Of a stretch of 16,596 nucleotides of DNA, positions 1-6,464 are shown one piece after another; within the stretch, counting starts at the first letter, position 1, and the number at the start of each line of letters is the position of its first letter. The position numbers and the translations under genes are program-made. The DNA is from Desulfacyla sp964522045 (lineage in GTDB: Bacteria > Desulfobacterota > DSM-4660 > Desulfatiglandales > Desulfatiglandaceae), in NCBI GenBank assembly GCA_964522045.1, contig CAZFSF010000055.1, positions 1 through 16,596 on the forward strand. The letters are read 5' to 3'. The notes beneath the pieces were generated by a model. That model was given only the letters and a program-made list of their open reading frames with translations. It was not told where the DNA came from and made no database searches.

Positions 1-2
1 TC

Positions 3-86
3 GGTTCGGACAATACCAAAAAACCCTTGTCTTGGCCCTCTGCATTAATTATTCTTATTCCACATATTGTTGCGCAAGTCCGAACC
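3..86. repeat. Widely spaced 9-bp perfect inverted repeat at left edge
   Basis: GGTTCGGAC at 3-11 is the exact reverse complement of GTCCGAACC at 78-86, with 66 bases between. The right arm sits just before the likely start of the sugar phosphorylase gene. It could be an RNA structure in that gene's leader or the remnant of a longer repeat whose left flank lies outside the window. No function can be assigned. Confidence 0.35.
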
Positions 87-117
87 CTTACTCTGCCTTC
101 TTATGGAGTTTTTCCTG

Positions 118-1803
118 ATGAGTCCGATCAAGCTTTTGAATCAAATGAAAAAAGTTCTAAAAATACTCTATCCGGGAGAGGATGTTAACAAGATTCTTGG
201 TGATCTGAAGAGCATCCTGTCCAAGTATGAAAACAACGAGACAATTCTTGCGAAAAGAAAGAAATATGATGATAAGATCGTGCTCAGCGAGGACGATGCG
301 ATTCTGATTACCTATGCCGACTCTATCCAAAGAAAGGGGGAAAAACCACTCTGTACACTTCACAGATTTTTGACCAACCACTTAAAATCTACTGTTAGCT
401 GCGTGCATATACTCCCTTTTTTCCCGAGCAGTTCAGATGGGGGATTTTCCGTTATTGATTACAGGGATGTTGACCCGGAATTCGGCTCCTGGGAGGATAT
501 CCGGGATATTGGAAAAGACTACCGTTTAATGGCCGATCTCGTTATGAACCATGTTTCAAGCCGATCGGAGTGGTTTCAGGGATTCTTGCGGGGGGAGGAA
601 CGATATCGTGATTATTTCTTGAGCTATGACACTCCTGTTGACATGCCAGGGGTATTTAGACCCCGTGTGCAACCCTTGCTGACCGGGTTTGATACCACCA
701 TGGGTAAGAAATATGTGTGGACAACGTTTAGTGAAGACCAGGTGGATCTGAACTTTCACAATCCGAAAGTTACTTTAGAGATTCTCGATGTCTTTATGTT
801 TTACCTTTCACAGGGTATTGAGATTATCCGTTTAGATGCAATCGGGTATGTTTGGAAAGAACCCGAGACCAGTTGTGTGAATCTTCACCAGACACACGAG
901 ATGGTCAAACTCCTCAGGATAGTGGCAGAATACATTGCTCCCTATACGATCATTGTTACAGAGGTAAACTTTCCCTATAGAGATAACGTGTCATATCTCG
1001 AAGCAAGACATGAGGCCAATATGGCCTACCATTTCTCCTTGCCCCCGCTTGTGATAGACGGTTTTGTCAGGCAGGATACCTCAATTCTTCAGGAAGAGAC
1101 AAAGCGAATCCGGCAGGATCTCCTTTTTTTCAACTTCCTCGCATCCCATGATGGCATAGGATTGTTGGGCGCAAAGAAGATCCTTCCACCCCCCTGTTTT
1201 GAGGGATTGCTTGAAACAACAACCGGGCATGGAGGGTTGATATCATACAAGGCAACCCAGCAGGGCGAAGTGCCTTATGAATTGAACATAACCTACTATG
1301 ACGCGATCAACGATCCTTCAAACCCGGATCAGGAGATCGATATCAGGCGTTTCATGGCTGCCAATGCGATTATGCTGGTGGATAAGGGGGTCCCCGGCAT
1401 CTATATTCATTGTCTTTTAGGGTCCAGGAATTATTTGGAGGGTGTGAAAAAGACCGCTATAAATCGTATGATCAATCGTGAAAAACTTTCAGCCGAGGAA
1501 GTTTCTAAGGATCTTTCCGATCCTGATTCTTTGAGACATAAGGTGTTAGCGGAATGCCTTCATCTTTTGGAGGTGAGAAAAGGGATTCAGGCGTTTCACC
1601 ATTCCGTGGAGAGAGACGTGCTTCAATCGGACAAGAGACTGTTTGTCATTGAGAGGATATGCAATGAGGAAAACCTGTTTGCTGTGGTAAACGTGAGTGA
1701 CGATTGGATAAAACTCCCCCAATACAAAGGGATGACGGATCTTATCAGCAAAACCCTATTTGAGGGAAACGTTGCGCCTTACGGGGTCTATTTTCTCCAA
1801 TAG
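118..1803 (+). CDS. Sugar phosphorylase, GH13 subfamily 18-like (sucrose or glucosylglycerate phosphorylase type)
   Basis: The protein is an alpha-amylase-fold enzyme expected to cleave an alpha-glucoside with phosphate, releasing glucose 1-phosphate in the cytoplasm. No signal peptide is seen. From the ATG at 118 it has 561 residues. The GH13 regions appear in order: DLVMNHV (about 140-146), IIRLDAIGY with the likely nucleophile D240, VTEVNFP with the likely acid/base E282, and LASHDGIG with H344-D345. The DGGFSVIDYRDVDP stretch after a leading region of about 60 residues is typical of subfamily 18. The acceptor sugar (fructose, sucrose 6-phosphate or glycerate) cannot be read from sequence. 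I chose 118 because GGAG lies nine bases upstream; the frame is open back to a TTG at 67, and 145 is another candidate. The gene upstream, which might show the pathway, is outside the window. Confidence 0.85.
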   Translation: MSPIKLLNQMKKVLKILYPGEDVNKILGDLKSILSKYENNETILAKRKKYDDKIVLSEDDAILITYADSIQRKGEKPLCTLHRFLTNHLKSTVSCVHILPFFPSSSDGGFSVIDYRDVDPEFGSWEDIRDIGKDYRLMADLVMNHVSSRSEWFQGFLRGEERYRDYFLSYDTPVDMPGVFRPRVQPLLTGFDTTMGKKYVWTTFSEDQVDLNFHNPKVTLEILDVFMFYLSQGIEIIRLDAIGYVWKEPETSCVNLHQTHEMVKLLRIVAEYIAPYTIIVTEVNFPYRDNVSYLEARHEANMAYHFSLPPLVIDGFVRQDTSILQEETKRIRQDLLFFNFLASHDGIGLLGAKKILPPPCFEGLLETTTGHGGLISYKATQQGEVPYELNITYYDAINDPSNPDQEIDIRRFMAANAIMLVDKGVPGIYIHCLLGSRNYLEGVKKTAINRMINREKLSAEEVSKDLSDPDSLRHKVLAECLHLLEVRKGIQAFHHSVERDVLQSDKRLFVIERICNEENLFAVVNVSDDWIKLPQYKGMTDLISKTLFEGNVAPYGVYFLQ

Positions 1804-1860
1804 TTGACAAAAGAAACGTATAATTGTGCGGATCGGGAGTCAGAAGTCAGAAAAACGAGT

Positions 1861-1883
1861 ATCCCCGCTCAAACGGGATTTTC
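1861..1883 (+). terminator. Possible weak terminator after the sugar phosphorylase gene
   Basis: ATCCC at 1861-1865 pairs with GGGAT at 1875-1879, and the CG next to the loop can also pair if one C bulges. Four T residues follow from 1879. The stem is short and the T run is brief, so this may only be part of the intergenic repeat that continues to 1917. Confidence 0.25.
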
Positions 1884-1889
1884 GACCAG

Positions 1890-1917
1890 CATCCAGGATC
1901 CAGCATCCAGGATCCAG
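1890..1917. repeat. Tandem repeat of a 14-bp unit, two perfect copies
   Basis: The unit CATCCAGGATCCAG occurs at 1890-1903 and again without change at 1904-1917, preceded by a partial copy CCAG. A smaller duplication of AGTCAGA lies upstream near 1840-1855. The same ATCCAG core recurs in the rpmI-rplT spacer (5908-6000), so it looks like a dispersed intergenic repeat family rather than a single local duplication. Confidence 0.8.
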
Positions 1918-1946
1918 AATGAATATATCACGGAGGTAAGAGGAAT

Positions 1947-2714
1947 ATGCGTGTAACAAGTATCCAGATTGAGATCAAAGAGAGGTCCAAAGAAGAGAAT
2001 CTCGAGTCTGTCCTGAGACTTCTTACCAAGGCACCTGAAAGCGATTTGATATTGCTTCCCGAATTGTGGCCCTGCGGGTATTTTTCATTTGATCGCTACC
2101 GAAGTGACAGCGAGCCTGCAGATGGCCCAACTGTTGTGGCATTGCAGGAAAAGGCGGCAGAATTAAAGACGCATCTTCTGATGGGAAGTATTGTCTTGAG
2201 ACAGGGGGAAGAGCTGTTTAATGCCGCCCTTTTCTTGGACCCTCGTGGACGGATTATTGCCGAATACCGTAAGGTGCATCTTTTTGGCTATCAATCCGAA
2301 GAGAGAAAACTTCTGAGTCCCGGAAAAGAAGCGGTCGTCATGGATACGCCCTGGGGCAAGGGTGGGATAACAACATGCTACGATCTTCGTTTCCCCGAAC
2401 TTTATCGTAAGATGGTTGATAAGGGTGCAGTTTTTTTTATGATTCCGTCTGCATGGCCTAAATCGCGATTAGATGCATGGATCCTGTTTAACCGGGCAAG
2501 GGCCCACGAGAATCTGGCCTATGTTTTTTCCTGTAACTGTGCAGGCTCCAGCGCGGGGAAACCATTCGCAGGTCACAGCATGATAGTTGATCCATTAGGG
2601 AGGGTGGTTGCTGAAGGAGGCGAAAGGGAGTGTATAGTATCGTCAGATATCCAACCTGATTTTGTCAAGGCCGTACGAGAGGATTTCAGTGTGCTTAATG
2701 ACAGGGTTTTTTGA
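1947..2714 (+). CDS. Carbon-nitrogen hydrolase (nitrilase superfamily, omega-amidase/Nit2-like)
   Basis: This 255-residue protein is a cytoplasmic amidohydrolase of the nitrilase superfamily, which hydrolyses C-N bonds through a Glu-Lys-Cys triad. The triad is visible: E39 in LLPELWP, K109 in EYRKVHLF, and C144 in TTCYDLRFPE. The length is normal for single-domain members such as omega-amidase, YafV and Nit2. Those relatives act on alpha-keto acid amides or on damaged metabolites, so a repair role is possible, but the substrate cannot be fixed from sequence. The ATG at 1947 follows GGAGG at 1932-1936. The spacer from the sugar phosphorylase gene is 143 bases and repeat-containing, so co-transcription is uncertain. 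The stop codon is at 2712-2714. Confidence 0.85.
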   Translation: MRVTSIQIEIKERSKEENLESVLRLLTKAPESDLILLPELWPCGYFSFDRYRSDSEPADGPTVVALQEKAAELKTHLLMGSIVLRQGEELFNAALFLDPRGRIIAEYRKVHLFGYQSEERKLLSPGKEAVVMDTPWGKGGITTCYDLRFPELYRKMVDKGAVFFMIPSAWPKSRLDAWILFNRARAHENLAYVFSCNCAGSSAGKPFAGHSMIVDPLGRVVAEGGERECIVSSDIQPDFVKAVREDFSVLNDRVF

Positions 2715-2763
2715 TTGACAACGGGTATTCTCCTGTTTTTCGCCTTTATCTATTGAATTTCCG

Positions 2764-2958
2764 AAAATCCCCGCTTCCTCGCAGGTTAAGAGCGATGGAA
2801 TAGGTGGCATGTTCACTTTTTGCTTGCATTTCATCATGTTATTGTTTATATAAATCATGTTTTTCAGATTTGGTCGCTTGGAATCACCGTGCGGGGGCTG
2901 GAGAGGACGATTCCTGATATATGCCCGATCATCAAAACGTGGTCCCATCGGGGATTTT
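2764..2958. repeat. Perfect 10-bp inverted repeat enclosing about 175 bases
   Basis: AAAATCCCCG at 2764-2773 is the exact reverse complement of CGGGGATTTT at 2949-2958. The right copy is followed by one more T. Part of the arm (ATCCCCGCT) also occurs at 1861-1869, next to the tandem repeat after the sugar phosphorylase gene. The enclosed DNA has no open frame that looks like a protein. It may be a small non-autonomous element or simply repeat-derived spacer. Confidence 0.5.
2824..2852 (+). promoter_or_regulatory. Weak promoter-like sequence upstream of thrS
   Basis: TTGCAT at 2824-2829 and TATATA at 2847-2852 are separated by 17 bases in an AT-rich stretch. The -35 match is poor (three of six). 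If used, it would give a leader of nearly 300 bases containing the hairpin at 3086-3122. A second weak candidate is TTGATA at 3060-3065 with TATGAG at 3082-3087, but that would start transcription inside the hairpin. Confidence 0.25.
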
Positions 2959-3085
2959 TAGGATGAACAGCATGACCTTACCCCCCCGGTGGAGTGATAA
3001 TGAATATTTAGAAAGATAACCTCGAGATCTGTTTCTTTAACACAATATATTCACATGCGTTGATAGTTTAAGTGTTGATTTTATG

Positions 3086-3131
3086 AGGCATCTTGAGAAG
3101 TGGTCCTTTACTTCGGATGCCTTATTTTCTT
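3086..3131 (+). promoter_or_regulatory. Leader hairpin with T-rich tail just upstream of thrS
   Basis: AGGCATC at 3086-3092 pairs with GATGCCT at 3116-3122. Inside it, GAAGT at 3097-3101 pairs with ACTTC at 3110-3114, leaving an eight-base loop at 3102-3109. A T-rich run (TATTTTCTTT) follows and the thrS ATG lies 24 bases beyond the stem. The layout fits either a transcription attenuator or a translational operator. E. coli ThrRS represses its own mRNA by binding tRNA-like hairpins upstream of the start; the loop here contains GGT, the threonine anticodon GGU, though not at the normal tRNA loop position. Confidence 0.5.
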
Positions 3132-3146
3132 TGGTGGACAGCTGAG

Positions 3147-5060
3147 ATGAAAACTTTTTCCATTCGTTTGAAAGATAAATCCGGCGAGCAGACTGAGGCA
3201 GAATCCTTAACCGCCCGGGATGCTTTAGAATACCTGAAGGTTGGAGGGTTAGACAGGGTAGTGGGCGTAAAGGTTAACGGGGAACTTCAGGATTTATCAA
3301 CAGAATTAGAAACCGAAGTCGAATTGGAGCCTGTCTATTTAGCTTCCGAGGAAGGCCTCGAAATACTCCGGCACAGCACATCTCATGTGATGGCAATGGC
3401 TGTTAAGGAACTTTTCCCGGGTGTAAAGGTCACCATAGGTCCGTCCATTGAGAATGGGTTTTATTACGATTTTGATTATGATCGTCCGTTCAAGGAGGAT
3501 GATCTCCCCGGAATTGAAGAGAAGATGAAGGAGATCATCAAGGACAATCTTCCATTTGTTAGAAAAGAGATAAGCAGCCGGGAAGCGGTCGATTTTTTCA
3601 TGGGCCGGGGCGAAGATTACAAAGTCGAATTAATCAATGACTTGGGTGCTGATAGCGTTTCTGTCTATACCCAGGGCAGCTTCACGGATCTGTGCCGGGG
3701 GCCGCATATCCCTTACACGGGGATAATTAAGGCCTTTCATCTGACCAAGGTGGCAGGCGCTTATTGGAGGGGTGATGAAAAGCGCCCTATGCTGAGCCGG
3801 ATCTACGGTGTGGCCTTTGCCGATAAGAAGAGCCTGAAAAAGCACCTGCACAGACTCGAAGAGGCCAAAAAAAGAAACCACACCAAATTAGGGCCTCAGC
3901 TCGGTCTTTTCAACACCTATGAAGAGATTGGGGCCGGGATGATCGTCTGGCACCCTAAGGGCGCCATGCTGAGGCATATCTTGGAAGAGTTTGAGACAAG
4001 CGAGCATTTGAAAAGGGGCTATGAATTGGCGAGGGGCCCTCAGATCTTGAAGACTGAGTTGTGGAAAAAATCGGGCCACTTCGAGAATTACCGGGAGAAT
4101 ATGTATTTTACAGAGATTGATGAGCAGTCCTACGGCATCAAGCCGATGAACTGTCTTTCTCATATGCTTATTTATGGCTCTAAGTTGAGAAGTTACCGGG
4201 ACTTGCCAAAGCGTTATTTTGAATTAGGCACGGTTCACCGGCATGAACGTTCAGGTGTCTTGAACGGCCTTTTCAGGGTGCGAGAGTTTACCCAGGATGA
4301 TGCCCATATTATCTGCACACCGGAGCAGCTCAACAGCGAGATAAAAGGAGTCCTTGCATTTGTAAAGGAGATGATGGGCATTTTCAATTTCAAGTATGAC
4401 CTTGAGATCAGCACCCGCCCTAAAAAATCGATCGGAACAGATGAAGACTGGGATCTGGCTACAAAGGCCCTGATCGAGGCCATGGATGAGGATCATCTGC
4501 AGTATGATATCAATGAGGGAGACGGGGCCTTTTACGGTCCTAAGATTGATGTCAAACTCGAAGATGCATTGGAAAGGAAGTGGCAGTGTGCCACCATACA
4601 GTGTGATTTTACGCTTCCTGAGAAGTTCGATCTCCATTATATTGGCAAAGACGGCGAAAAACACCGGCCCGTAATGATCCATCGGGTGATTTTAGGGGCC
4701 ATTGAGAGGTTTATCGGGGTCCTGATAGAACACTATGCAGGCGCATTTCCCACATGGATTTCACCTGTGCAAGCTACCATACTTACAGTAACTGACAGGA
4801 ATATCTCCCATGGGGAGAAGATGTTGAAGGCCTTGAAAAGTGCGGATATCAGAGTTGAAGCCGATTTCAGGAATGAGAAATTAGGTCTTAAGGTTAGAGA
4901 GGCGCAAATAAAGAAGATTCCTTATATGTTGATTATTGGGGATAAAGAATGCGATAATAACGGGATAACCCCGAGGCAGAGGAGTGGTCAAAATCTTTCG
5001 CTTATGAGTGCGGAGGAGTTTATTGACCTGATTGTTGAAGAATCTAAACAAAGGAGGTAA
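3147..5060 (+). CDS. thrS: Threonyl-tRNA synthetase
   Basis: This class II synthetase charges tRNA-Thr with threonine in the cytoplasm. From the ATG at 3147 it has 637 residues, close to the usual 640. An N-terminal TGS domain (about 1-62) is followed by the editing domain with HSTSHVMAMA, then the catalytic core. The core carries the zinc-site cysteine (KPMNCLSHM), the motif 2 region ending in RVREFTQDDAH and the MIHRVILGAIERF motif 3 region. The C-terminal anticodon-binding domain starts near SPVQATIL. Most family members read NCPGH where this one reads NCLSH; the metal-binding Cys is kept. The frame is open to a TTG at 3093, but those extra residues match nothing and would translate the leader hairpin, so 3147 is preferred. 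The stop codon overlaps the annotated infC ATG by one base. Confidence 0.97.
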   Translation: MKTFSIRLKDKSGEQTEAESLTARDALEYLKVGGLDRVVGVKVNGELQDLSTELETEVELEPVYLASEEGLEILRHSTSHVMAMAVKELFPGVKVTIGPSIENGFYYDFDYDRPFKEDDLPGIEEKMKEIIKDNLPFVRKEISSREAVDFFMGRGEDYKVELINDLGADSVSVYTQGSFTDLCRGPHIPYTGIIKAFHLTKVAGAYWRGDEKRPMLSRIYGVAFADKKSLKKHLHRLEEAKKRNHTKLGPQLGLFNTYEEIGAGMIVWHPKGAMLRHILEEFETSEHLKRGYELARGPQILKTELWKKSGHFENYRENMYFTEIDEQSYGIKPMNCLSHMLIYGSKLRSYRDLPKRYFELGTVHRHERSGVLNGLFRVREFTQDDAHIICTPEQLNSEIKGVLAFVKEMMGIFNFKYDLEISTRPKKSIGTDEDWDLATKALIEAMDEDHLQYDINEGDGAFYGPKIDVKLEDALERKWQCATIQCDFTLPEKFDLHYIGKDGEKHRPVMIHRVILGAIERFIGVLIEHYAGAFPTWISPVQATILTVTDRNISHGEKMLKALKSADIRVEADFRNEKLGLKVREAQIKKIPYMLIIGDKECDNNGITPRQRSGQNLSLMSAEEFIDLIVEESKQRR

Positions 5061-5068
5061 TGACCATA
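5051..5068 (+). promoter_or_regulatory. infC ribosome binding site that points to an AUA start
   Basis: AAGGAGGT at 5051-5058 is a near-perfect anti-16S match, and the following AAT extends the pairing with one mismatch. The ATG at 5060 begins only two bases after GGAGG, inside the likely pairing region. The in-frame ATA at 5066 lies eight bases after GGAGG, which is normal spacing. IF3 genes in E. coli (AUU) and Myxococcus (AUC) use rare start codons so that IF3 can repress its own translation. An AUA start here is therefore plausible but is inference. Confidence 0.5.
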
Positions 5069-5584
5069 AGAAAGAAAACTGATGACGTCAGGATAAACGA
5101 ACGGATCCGTTCGAGTTCGGTGAGATTGATCTCTGCTGAAGGAGAGCAATTAGGTATCTTATCGATTCGTGATGCCATACAAGTGGCTAAAGATGGCGGG
5201 CTTGACCTTGTAGAGGTTGCGCCCAATTCAGATCCCCCGGTTTGTCGGGTTATGGACTATGGGAAATTCCGATACCAGGCAGCCAAGAAGGTGCAAGAGG
5301 CTCGAAAGAAAAGTCGTGGCGGTCAGATGAAGGAGATTAAACTCCGGCCCCACACCGAGGATCACGACCTGGGCTTCAAGATCAGGAACCTCAAAAAGTT
5401 TCTTGATAAGAAACATCGGGTTAAGATAACGGTCTTTTTCAGGGGGAGAGAAATGGCCTATATGAATGCTGGTGTAGACCTCCTGAAGCGGGTAGCCGAA
5501 GAGATATCAGAGGATGGAACAGTGGAACAGCCTCCTACCAGGGAGGCAAGAAATAGGATGACAATGGTCATTATCCCAAAATAA
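5060..5584 (+). CDS. infC: Translation initiation factor IF-3
   Basis: IF3 binds the 30S subunit, keeps it apart from 50S and checks the start codon and initiator tRNA. The 174-residue frame (172 if initiation is at the ATA at 5066) matches the family: an N-domain with INERIRSSSVRLISAEGEQLGILS and DLVEVAPNSDPPVCRVMDYGKFRYQ, a lysine-rich linker, and a C-domain with KEIKLRPHTEDHD and KITVFFRGREMAY. Its ATG shares one base with the thrS stop codon, so it is translated within the thrS operon. The Shine-Dalgarno spacing is wrong for this ATG and right for the ATA six bases on; the coordinate given is the conventional one. A 109-base spacer separates it from rpmI. Confidence 0.95.
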   Translation: MTIRKKTDDVRINERIRSSSVRLISAEGEQLGILSIRDAIQVAKDGGLDLVEVAPNSDPPVCRVMDYGKFRYQAAKKVQEARKKSRGGQMKEIKLRPHTEDHDLGFKIRNLKKFLDKKHRVKITVFFRGREMAYMNAGVDLLKRVAEEISEDGTVEQPPTREARNRMTMVIIPK

Positions 5585-5693
5585 TAAATTCCGGGAATGA
5601 TCCTGATGTGGTTCATGAATTCCAAATCTTGAGAGATAGGGAAGAGGGAGTTTGTGTCGTTATTGAGGTCATTGCCGTGTATGGAGGTAAGAA

Positions 5694-5891
5694 ATGCCAA
5701 AGATCAAAACAAACCGTGGCGCGGCCAAGAGGTTTAAGACCACGGGTTCGGGCAAGATTGTGAGGAATAAGGCCTTTTCAAGTCATATCCTAACCAAAAA
5801 GAGTACAAAGAGGAAGCGGAATCTTAGAAAATCGACGTTGGTGGATTCTACCAACTTGAAACAGGTGGCCAAGCTGATTCCCTACCGCTGA
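5694..5891 (+). CDS. rpmI: 50S ribosomal protein L35
   Basis: A 65-residue, strongly basic protein beginning MPKIKTNRGAAKRFKTTGSGK, the standard L35 N-terminus, and containing the conserved HILTKKSTKRKRNLRK core. L35 is a small structural protein of the large subunit. The start is clear: GGAGG at 5683-5687 lies six bases upstream of the ATG. It follows infC and precedes rplT, the usual order. The spacer to rplT is 198 bases, far longer than the few tens of bases common for this pair, and contains repeats and a hairpin. Confidence 0.97.
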   Translation: MPKIKTNRGAAKRFKTTGSGKIVRNKAFSSHILTKKSTKRKRNLRKSTLVDSTNLKQVAKLIPYR

Positions 5892-5907
5892 GCGATCCAT
5901 TTGGAAA

Positions 5908-6000
5908 TTGGATGCTGGATATTTGTTTCTGGATATTGGATATCCATAAGGAATCCCCCTTTTTTTATCCAGGATCAAGGATCCGGAATCCAGGATCAAT
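5908..6000. repeat. Cluster of ATCCAG-type repeats with inverted halves in the rpmI-rplT spacer
   Basis: The left half (5908-5942) contains several copies of CTGGATA or TTGGATA. The right half (5966-6000) contains ATCCAGGATC, GGATCCGG and ATCCAGGATC in the opposite sense. The halves are imperfect reverse complements and could fold together in RNA. TGGATATCCA at 5937-5946 is a perfect palindrome, and a run of seven T lies at 5960-5966. The core unit is the same as in the tandem repeat at 1890-1917. Confidence 0.6.
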
Positions 6001-6011
6001 TAGATAACACC

Positions 6012-6036
6012 TCCGCAGACGGTTTAGAGCTGCGGA
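6012..6036 (+). promoter_or_regulatory. GC-rich hairpin upstream of rplT
   Basis: TCCGCAG at 6012-6018 pairs perfectly with CTGCGGA at 6030-6036 around an 11-base loop. A T run follows only after 16 more bases (6053-6060), so it is not a classic terminator. L20 is known to repress its own operon by binding mRNA structures in other bacteria, so an L20 operator is one possibility. Only the hairpin is seen; the role is inference. Confidence 0.4.
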
Positions 6037-6089
6037 ATAGCTAACCCAAAATATTTTTTTAAATAGTATACACCAAAGAGGGTTTAACA

Positions 6090-6434
6090 ATGCCAAGAGT
6101 AAAGAGAGGCTTTAAGGCCAGAAGAAGAAGAAAAAAGATATTAAAGGCCGCGAAAGGTTACAGGGGAGGGCACAGCAAACAGCTCAGGACTGCTGATTCG
6201 GCTGTCAGCAGGGCCGGAATGTATGCCTACCGCGACCGGAGGACACGGAAGCGGGATTTCCGCAGCCTCTGGATTGTAAGAATCAATGCCGCTGCAAGGG
6301 AAAATGGGCTATCGTACAGTCGTCTCATTGGAGGTCTCCAAAAGGCGGGTATCCTCTTAGACCGAAAGGTGCTTGCTGATATGGCTGTAAATGATCCGGC
6401 GGCTTTTTCCCGATTAGTGAGTGTGGTACAGTAA
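6090..6434 (+). CDS. rplT: 50S ribosomal protein L20
   Basis: A 114-residue basic protein with the typical start MPRVKRGFKARRRRKKILKAAKGYRG and the core RTRKRDFRSLWIVRINAAAREN. L20 is needed early in 50S assembly and binds 23S rRNA; in E. coli and Bacillus it also represses its own operon. It is a few residues shorter than the usual 117-119, with an ordinary C-terminal end. The ATG at 6090 follows GAGGG at 6078-6082 with seven bases between. pheS starts 30 bases after the stop codon. Confidence 0.97.
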   Translation: MPRVKRGFKARRRRKKILKAAKGYRGGHSKQLRTADSAVSRAGMYAYRDRRTRKRDFRSLWIVRINAAARENGLSYSRLIGGLQKAGILLDRKVLADMAVNDPAAFSRLVSVVQ

Positions 6435-6464
6435 CCCGCTTCATATTTCCCAATAGATAAGCTG

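Larger units (their letters stand above)
2715..3146. other. Non-coding stretch upstream of thrS
   Basis: No convincing gene lies here. An open frame on the - strand (2643-2948) runs into the end of the upstream gene, lacks family features and overlaps AT-rich DNA. The stretch does contain a 10-bp inverted repeat (2764-2773 with 2949-2958), a weak promoter-like sequence near 2824-2852, and a strong hairpin at 3086-3122. I see no T-box consensus, although thrS genes of many Gram-positive bacteria carry one. Confidence 0.6.

Noticed and set aside
1804..1824. TTGACA followed by TATAAT, looking like a perfect promoter for the nitrilase gene
   Set aside because: The two boxes are only nine bases apart (1804-1809 and 1819-1824), far below the 16-18 needed for sigma-70. 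No good -35 lies 17 bases before the TATAAT.
1890..1917. CRISPR-like array
   Set aside because: Only two 14-bp units in direct contact, with no spacers and no cas genes in the window.
2643..2948. 101-codon open frame on the - strand
   Set aside because: It overlaps the end of the nitrilase gene, shows no family motif and crosses the inverted-repeat region; it looks like chance.
3093..3146. 18-residue N-terminal extension of thrS from a TTG
   Set aside because: The residues do not match ThrRS proteins, and the start lies inside the leader hairpin. The ATG at 3147 gives the standard TGS domain start.
2715..3146. T-box riboswitch upstream of thrS
   Set aside because: No T-box consensus (AGGGTGGNACCGCG-like) or specifier layout is visible, despite the terminator-like hairpin.
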